Below are positions 21,901-24,163 of a stretch of 24,163 nucleotides of DNA, one piece after another. The position numbers and the translations under genes were made by a program. The notes beneath the pieces were generated by a model. It searched no databases, was not told where the DNA came from, and saw only the letters and a program-made list of their open reading frames with translations. Origin of the DNA: a virus; the IMG/VR virus record IMGVR_UViG_3300030102_002859, positions 1 through 24,163 of that record; one strand, given 5' to 3'. Numbering within the stretch: position 1 is the stretch's first letter; each line of letters begins with the position of its first letter.

Positions 21901-22263
21901 ACAGAGGCTGCCGCAGCTTTGAGTCCAGAATACTACGAATTTTTTACATCAAATCAAACGTTTAAAGATAGGTTAATGAGCCTGATTAAAAGCGAGGAAT
22001 ATTTTTTAATTGGGAATGATGACGAAATTTCAGATTCAGCTAGGATCAAAATGATTAACACACAAATTAATTTTCATACTACTGGCAAGACTCAGGAAAA
22101 TCAACGCAGTCTAGAATATCTCGACAATGTGCCATTAGATGGACCTCAAAGATTATTGACGATCATGTATCCTGATCTAAAAGAAAAGGCTCTATATTTG
22201 AACAACACTGTCAATAAGCGTAGTATAGAACCAATAAGAGATATATTGGGAGGTTCTGAGTAA
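18940..22263 (+). CDS. Large internal virion protein (T7 gp16-like position), 1107 aa
   Basis: This is a 1107-residue protein, ATG at 18940 within TAATG. In T7 the corresponding gp16 (1318 residues) crosses the inner membrane and pulls in DNA. Helical segments dominate. YNNLLNGVTTQSVNLGAGVF near residue 288 and SADDFMKYIFYRSQLHTYAY near residue 450 match a motif pair seen in many large ejected podovirus proteins. HLITSHLLTLPFIIGALNGY near residue 604 is a likely membrane segment. Unlike T7 gp16, I see no N-terminal lytic transglycosylase motif; the first 60 residues are a charged helix. It ends overlapping the tail fibre start as TAATG. Confidence 0.82.
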   Translation: MSRFGKFNASEIADALSAWMTKNIPEMDTATEKTVQTQKKSQEIIGKSGKSIEQTLDPKFMDDLLKAMDNGDLPKELFPDDFNAYKNSLWYKVKDPGDVDAVIEVIGKYYEKARIKGRRGDRKGVLKDKVVKELAGELNLQIDDVLRRNIGDIYNVEQMYGSIELLKRFRVALHGALKKAVSDTAGDREKIFAMQMVQTYSALTNQIMGARAEIGRSFRILKTMKDPLDNFADEDQALKNIFDKTEGREMTESKLEALYGIIDKDPTRAAKGAREINLATTRSMLYQVYYNNLLNGVTTQSVNLGAGVFYQQFWHLSRFMGGGYGSIRNKVIGKDTGGLTFENATSSYYGYIASIYDGLRIAASSFLTGRSIDTFSKIPYGGQDGKITVRNLVYNAIKNKDRITLGKNKTGSSIRERLENNPEYLADEPYFQVIDAILDFSTRAAPKMMKSADDFMKYIFYRSQLHTYAYKQVSEEVATGSLPAKDFDKRMNEIMNDPSKQAPEIRLESMDVARETVLQRPMDKIGQTINRFLKEDKGGGVAGALGEGLAKILVPFFNTLYNLTKVGLEVTPGISAALAAGNIGKLGKMLRSPDPIQRDMAKGHLITSHLLTLPFIIGALNGYVQGGSPQGMNRQQTRKMQILRNGPQDYSIVIPWGSIDPEGTYLGELHDGKDKSYKIDRLDPLGIFLSNGYAIAQLMETIDDDQALGDAMVKFTFNVFGKMHDSSFATGIADFTDIFTSEQMATDKFVRWGARSLSNFVPFTGRFGANVEQLFDQDEDGNVIARGKNLPNIFRMKNEEGVDMIFVDNGDGSYDMIPEKNRHIGETALEKFAIDFENEIDAKINRKKLPRKLNYWGEQAYNDPKVGGDWSVTYSPIASRDLPYNRQDLIDMQLFNEDDFTSLPLMFNNKRANEIANARNIKGFGSWKSMIDIIGVMGEMERLGAPPRNHPTYISMQGFKIPLNADQRNSFIRFINGDFSELSEDQKTEAAAALSPEYYEFFTSNQTFKDRLMSLIKSEEYFLIGNDDEISDSARIKMINTQINFHTTGKTQENQRSLEYLDNVPLDGPQRLLTIMYPDLKEKALYLNNTVNKRSIEPIRDILGGSE

Positions 22264-24163
22264 TGGCTCTTAATGCTATAACCAATACTACTAGAAGAAT
22301 ACAGTACACAGGAAACAACTCGACTACTAATTTTTCTTTTAATTTTGTTGTTGAGTCATCATCTGATATAGCTGTATATTTTGACGACACTAAAAAAACA
22401 GTTAGCACACATTATACAGTATCGGTCAGCTCAGATGGTACTGGATCGATAACCACTACTACTGGGAACACTCCAGGAACTGGAGTCTTAGTTACGATCA
22501 TAGGAGACAGATCAATCAGCAGGACCACAGAGTTTACAGCTGGGGGACCGCTAACAGCAACATCTCTTGAAAACGAACTCAACTCTTCTACTTTGTTAAT
22601 ATCTCAATTATCAGAAAGAATAGATCGTTGTTTTACTTTACCAATAGGTACAGATGCTACAACTCCCCTGGAACTTCCTTACAACAATACAGAGAGCAGT
22701 AACGCAAATAGGATTATTAAATTCAACTCCTCAGGAAATGCGTTTGAATTAGGATCAACAACAACTAACATTGACAGCCTTGCTACTGTAATTACAGAAA
22801 TAGGTTTGCTCGGAAACTCAGACACAATAGCAGACATGGCGTTGTTGGGAACAAGTGCGGTAGTAACAGATTTAAATTTACTGGCAAATGCAGACGTCAT
22901 AGCGGATATGGCATTACTAGCAGATTCAGATGTTATATCGGACATGAATACTCTTGCCACATCAGATATAGTTTCTGATCTAAACACTCTAGCTACGTCT
23001 GATTTTGTATCTGATCTAAACACTCTAGCCACTTCTACAAATGTCTCAAATTTAGACACTGTTGCTGGATCGATTTCAAATGTCAATACGACTGCTGGAT
23101 CGATTTCAAACGTAAACACTGTGGCAACAAATATATCTGGTGTTAATAGTTTTGCAGAAAGATATAGAGTAGGATCGTCAGATCCATCCTCATCTTTAGA
23201 TGAAGGAGATTTATTTTATAATTCTAGTGATAACGTACTAAAATTTTATAATGGATCTTCTTGGCAATCCCTTAACACTTCTGGTTTAAATAATATTGTA
23301 GAGGACACGTCTCCACAACTAGGAGGCAATCTGGATGTACAAGCCAGAGAGATTAATACCTCTACAACTAATGCTAATATTATACTTGCTCCAGATGGTA
23401 CAGGTATGTTGGAAGTTAAGGGTAATACTAACGCTGGTACTATACAGCTTAATTGTGAAAATAACTCACATGGTGTAAAACTTAAAGGACCTCCACATTC
23501 AGCAGCTCAATCATATACATTGACTTTGCCATCTAGTATCACGAATAATTATTATTTAAAAACAGATGGCTCTGGAAACTTATCGTTTGCAGAAGTGCCA
23601 ACAGAAACAAAACCAACAGTGTCAGATGTAAGTCAAACTATTGCGCCAGATACCGCAACGACTATTAATATTACAGGGAGTAATTTTGTAACTGTACCTA
23701 TTGTTGAATTTATAAAAACAGATGGATCTATTACACGACCAAACTCTGTATCGTTTACAAGTGCTACATCATTATCTGTAAATGTAACGCTTGCAGCTGG
23801 TAACTATCATGTAAGAGTAGAAAACCCAGATGGTAACGCTGGGCGTAGCACCAATAATATTATTACAGCAAGTACAGCACCTAGTTTTAGTACATCAGCT
23901 GGAAGTTTAGGAAGTGTAGCTGCTGGAGATTCTGTCAGTTTAGACGTAGATGCCTCATCAGACTCAACAGTAGCGTTTAGTGAAACTACAAGTGTGCTTA
24001 CAAGCAACTCAAATACACCAGCAAGTACAATGAATTTAACTCTCAACTCGTCTACAGGTGCGATCACAGGCACAGCTCCTAGTCCGACAAGTGAGACTAC
24101 ATATAACTTTACCCTACGAGCTACAGATGCAGAATCGCAAACAGCAGACAGAGCATTTAGTAT
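22263..24163 (+). CDS. Tail fibre protein (T7 gp17 N-terminus, IPT/TIG and Ig-like domains), 3'-truncated
   Basis: The gene is open from ATG 22263 to the right edge (633 codons). Residues 1-165 match the T7-type tail-fibre attachment domain (MALNAITNTTRRIQYTGNNS; YFDDTKKTVSTHYTVS; TSLENELNSSTLLISQLSER). Residues 168-295 are degenerate 10-12-residue repeats (NTLATSDxVSDL), likely a trimeric shaft. Residues 306-334 contain DLFYNSSDNVLKFYNGSSW. Residues 450-535 look like an IPT/TIG domain, and 535-633 like a putative Ig domain (NSSTGAITGTAP, YNFTLRATDAESQTADRAF). The rest, probably the receptor-binding tip, lies outside the window. It should determine host recognition. Confidence 0.9.
   Translation, partial: MALNAITNTTRRIQYTGNNSTTNFSFNFVVESSSDIAVYFDDTKKTVSTHYTVSVSSDGTGSITTTTGNTPGTGVLVTIIGDRSISRTTEFTAGGPLTATSLENELNSSTLLISQLSERIDRCFTLPIGTDATTPLELPYNNTESSNANRIIKFNSSGNAFELGSTTTNIDSLATVITEIGLLGNSDTIADMALLGTSAVVTDLNLLANADVIADMALLADSDVISDMNTLATSDIVSDLNTLATSDFVSDLNTLATSTNVSNLDTVAGSISNVNTTAGSISNVNTVATNISGVNSFAERYRVGSSDPSSSLDEGDLFYNSSDNVLKFYNGSSWQSLNTSGLNNIVEDTSPQLGGNLDVQAREINTSTTNANIILAPDGTGMLEVKGNTNAGTIQLNCENNSHGVKLKGPPHSAAQSYTLTLPSSITNNYYLKTDGSGNLSFAEVPTETKPTVSDVSQTIAPDTATTINITGSNFVTVPIVEFIKTDGSITRPNSVSFTSATSLSVNVTLAAGNYHVRVENPDGNAGRSTNNIITASTAPSFSTSAGSLGSVAAGDSVSLDVDASSDSTVAFSETTSVLTSNSNTPASTMNLTLNSSTGAITGTAPSPTSETTYNFTLRATDAESQTADRAFS
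22974..23110 (+). repeat. Direct repeats in the tail-fibre shaft region
   Basis: A 20-base sequence beginning TCTGATCTAAACACT occurs at 22974-22993 and 23010-23029 (36-base period). TGCTGGATCGATTTCAAA occurs at 23063-23080 and 23093-23110 (30-base period). All copies stay in frame, so the repeat array can expand or contract as whole residue blocks. Confidence 0.85.

Noticed and set aside
22974-23110. CRISPR-like repeats
   Set aside because: The repeats are in-frame coding repeats with short, related spacers.
22679-23119. 146-codon open frame antisense to the tail fibre
   Set aside because: It mirrors the repetitive shaft region; the repeat period keeps it open, it has no ribosome binding site, and the plus-strand T7-type fibre is certain.
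1-24163. tRNA genes or an integrase/attachment site
   Set aside because: I saw no cloverleaf-like sequence with a T-loop signature and no recombinase gene in the window.

Overview
The window is part of the genome of a short-tailed dsDNA phage (podovirus) with T7-like virion architecture. It contains an almost complete virion-morphogenesis block: terminase, portal, scaffold, capsid, tail tubes, four internal (ejected) proteins and a T7-type tail fibre. The AT-rich composition, very tight gene packing and a run of tiny Lys-rich genes resemble marine podoviruses of low-GC alphaproteobacteria such as the SAR11-infecting phages. That host assignment is an inference from gene style only. No RNA polymerase, DNA polymerase, lysis, integrase or tRNA gene is visible here, and both edges cut through genes.

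Layout. (1) Positions 1-1991 hold seven small leftward genes, one cut by the edge, in three transcription units. Each unit begins with a sigma70-like promoter whose -10 box is followed after exactly 5 nt by TGTGGGA. (2) A divergent control region at about 1992-2109 separates them from a rightward winged-helix protein (2110-2985) that looks like a replication or regulatory protein; an open reading frame in another frame continues to 3188. (3) Positions 3207-4124 carry five tiny basic genes in an overlapping chain. (4) After a leader with a 10-bp inverted repeat come a small beta-rich protein, a mini helix-turn-helix protein, TerS, TerL, a GNAT-like protein, three tiny genes, the portal, a Bbp19-like protein and the scaffold. 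(5) The capsid gene has its own 153-bp leader. It is followed by a small head-decoration candidate and a strong hairpin, the position taken by the Tphi terminator in T7. (6) Tail tubular proteins A and B, internal proteins and the tail fibre fill the rest up to the right edge.

Most notable observations: the third internal virion protein (17123-18940) ends in a domain with the hallmarks of RelA/SpoT nucleotide pyrophosphotransferases, inside a protein that by position should be packaged and ejected into the host. The scaffold gene carries a perfect 14-bp parS-core palindrome (GTTTCACGTGAAAC), the chromosomal ParB-binding sequence. The tail tube B gene contains a clearly delimited inserted beta domain. 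Small genes down to 16 codons are threaded between structural genes by TAATG overlaps.
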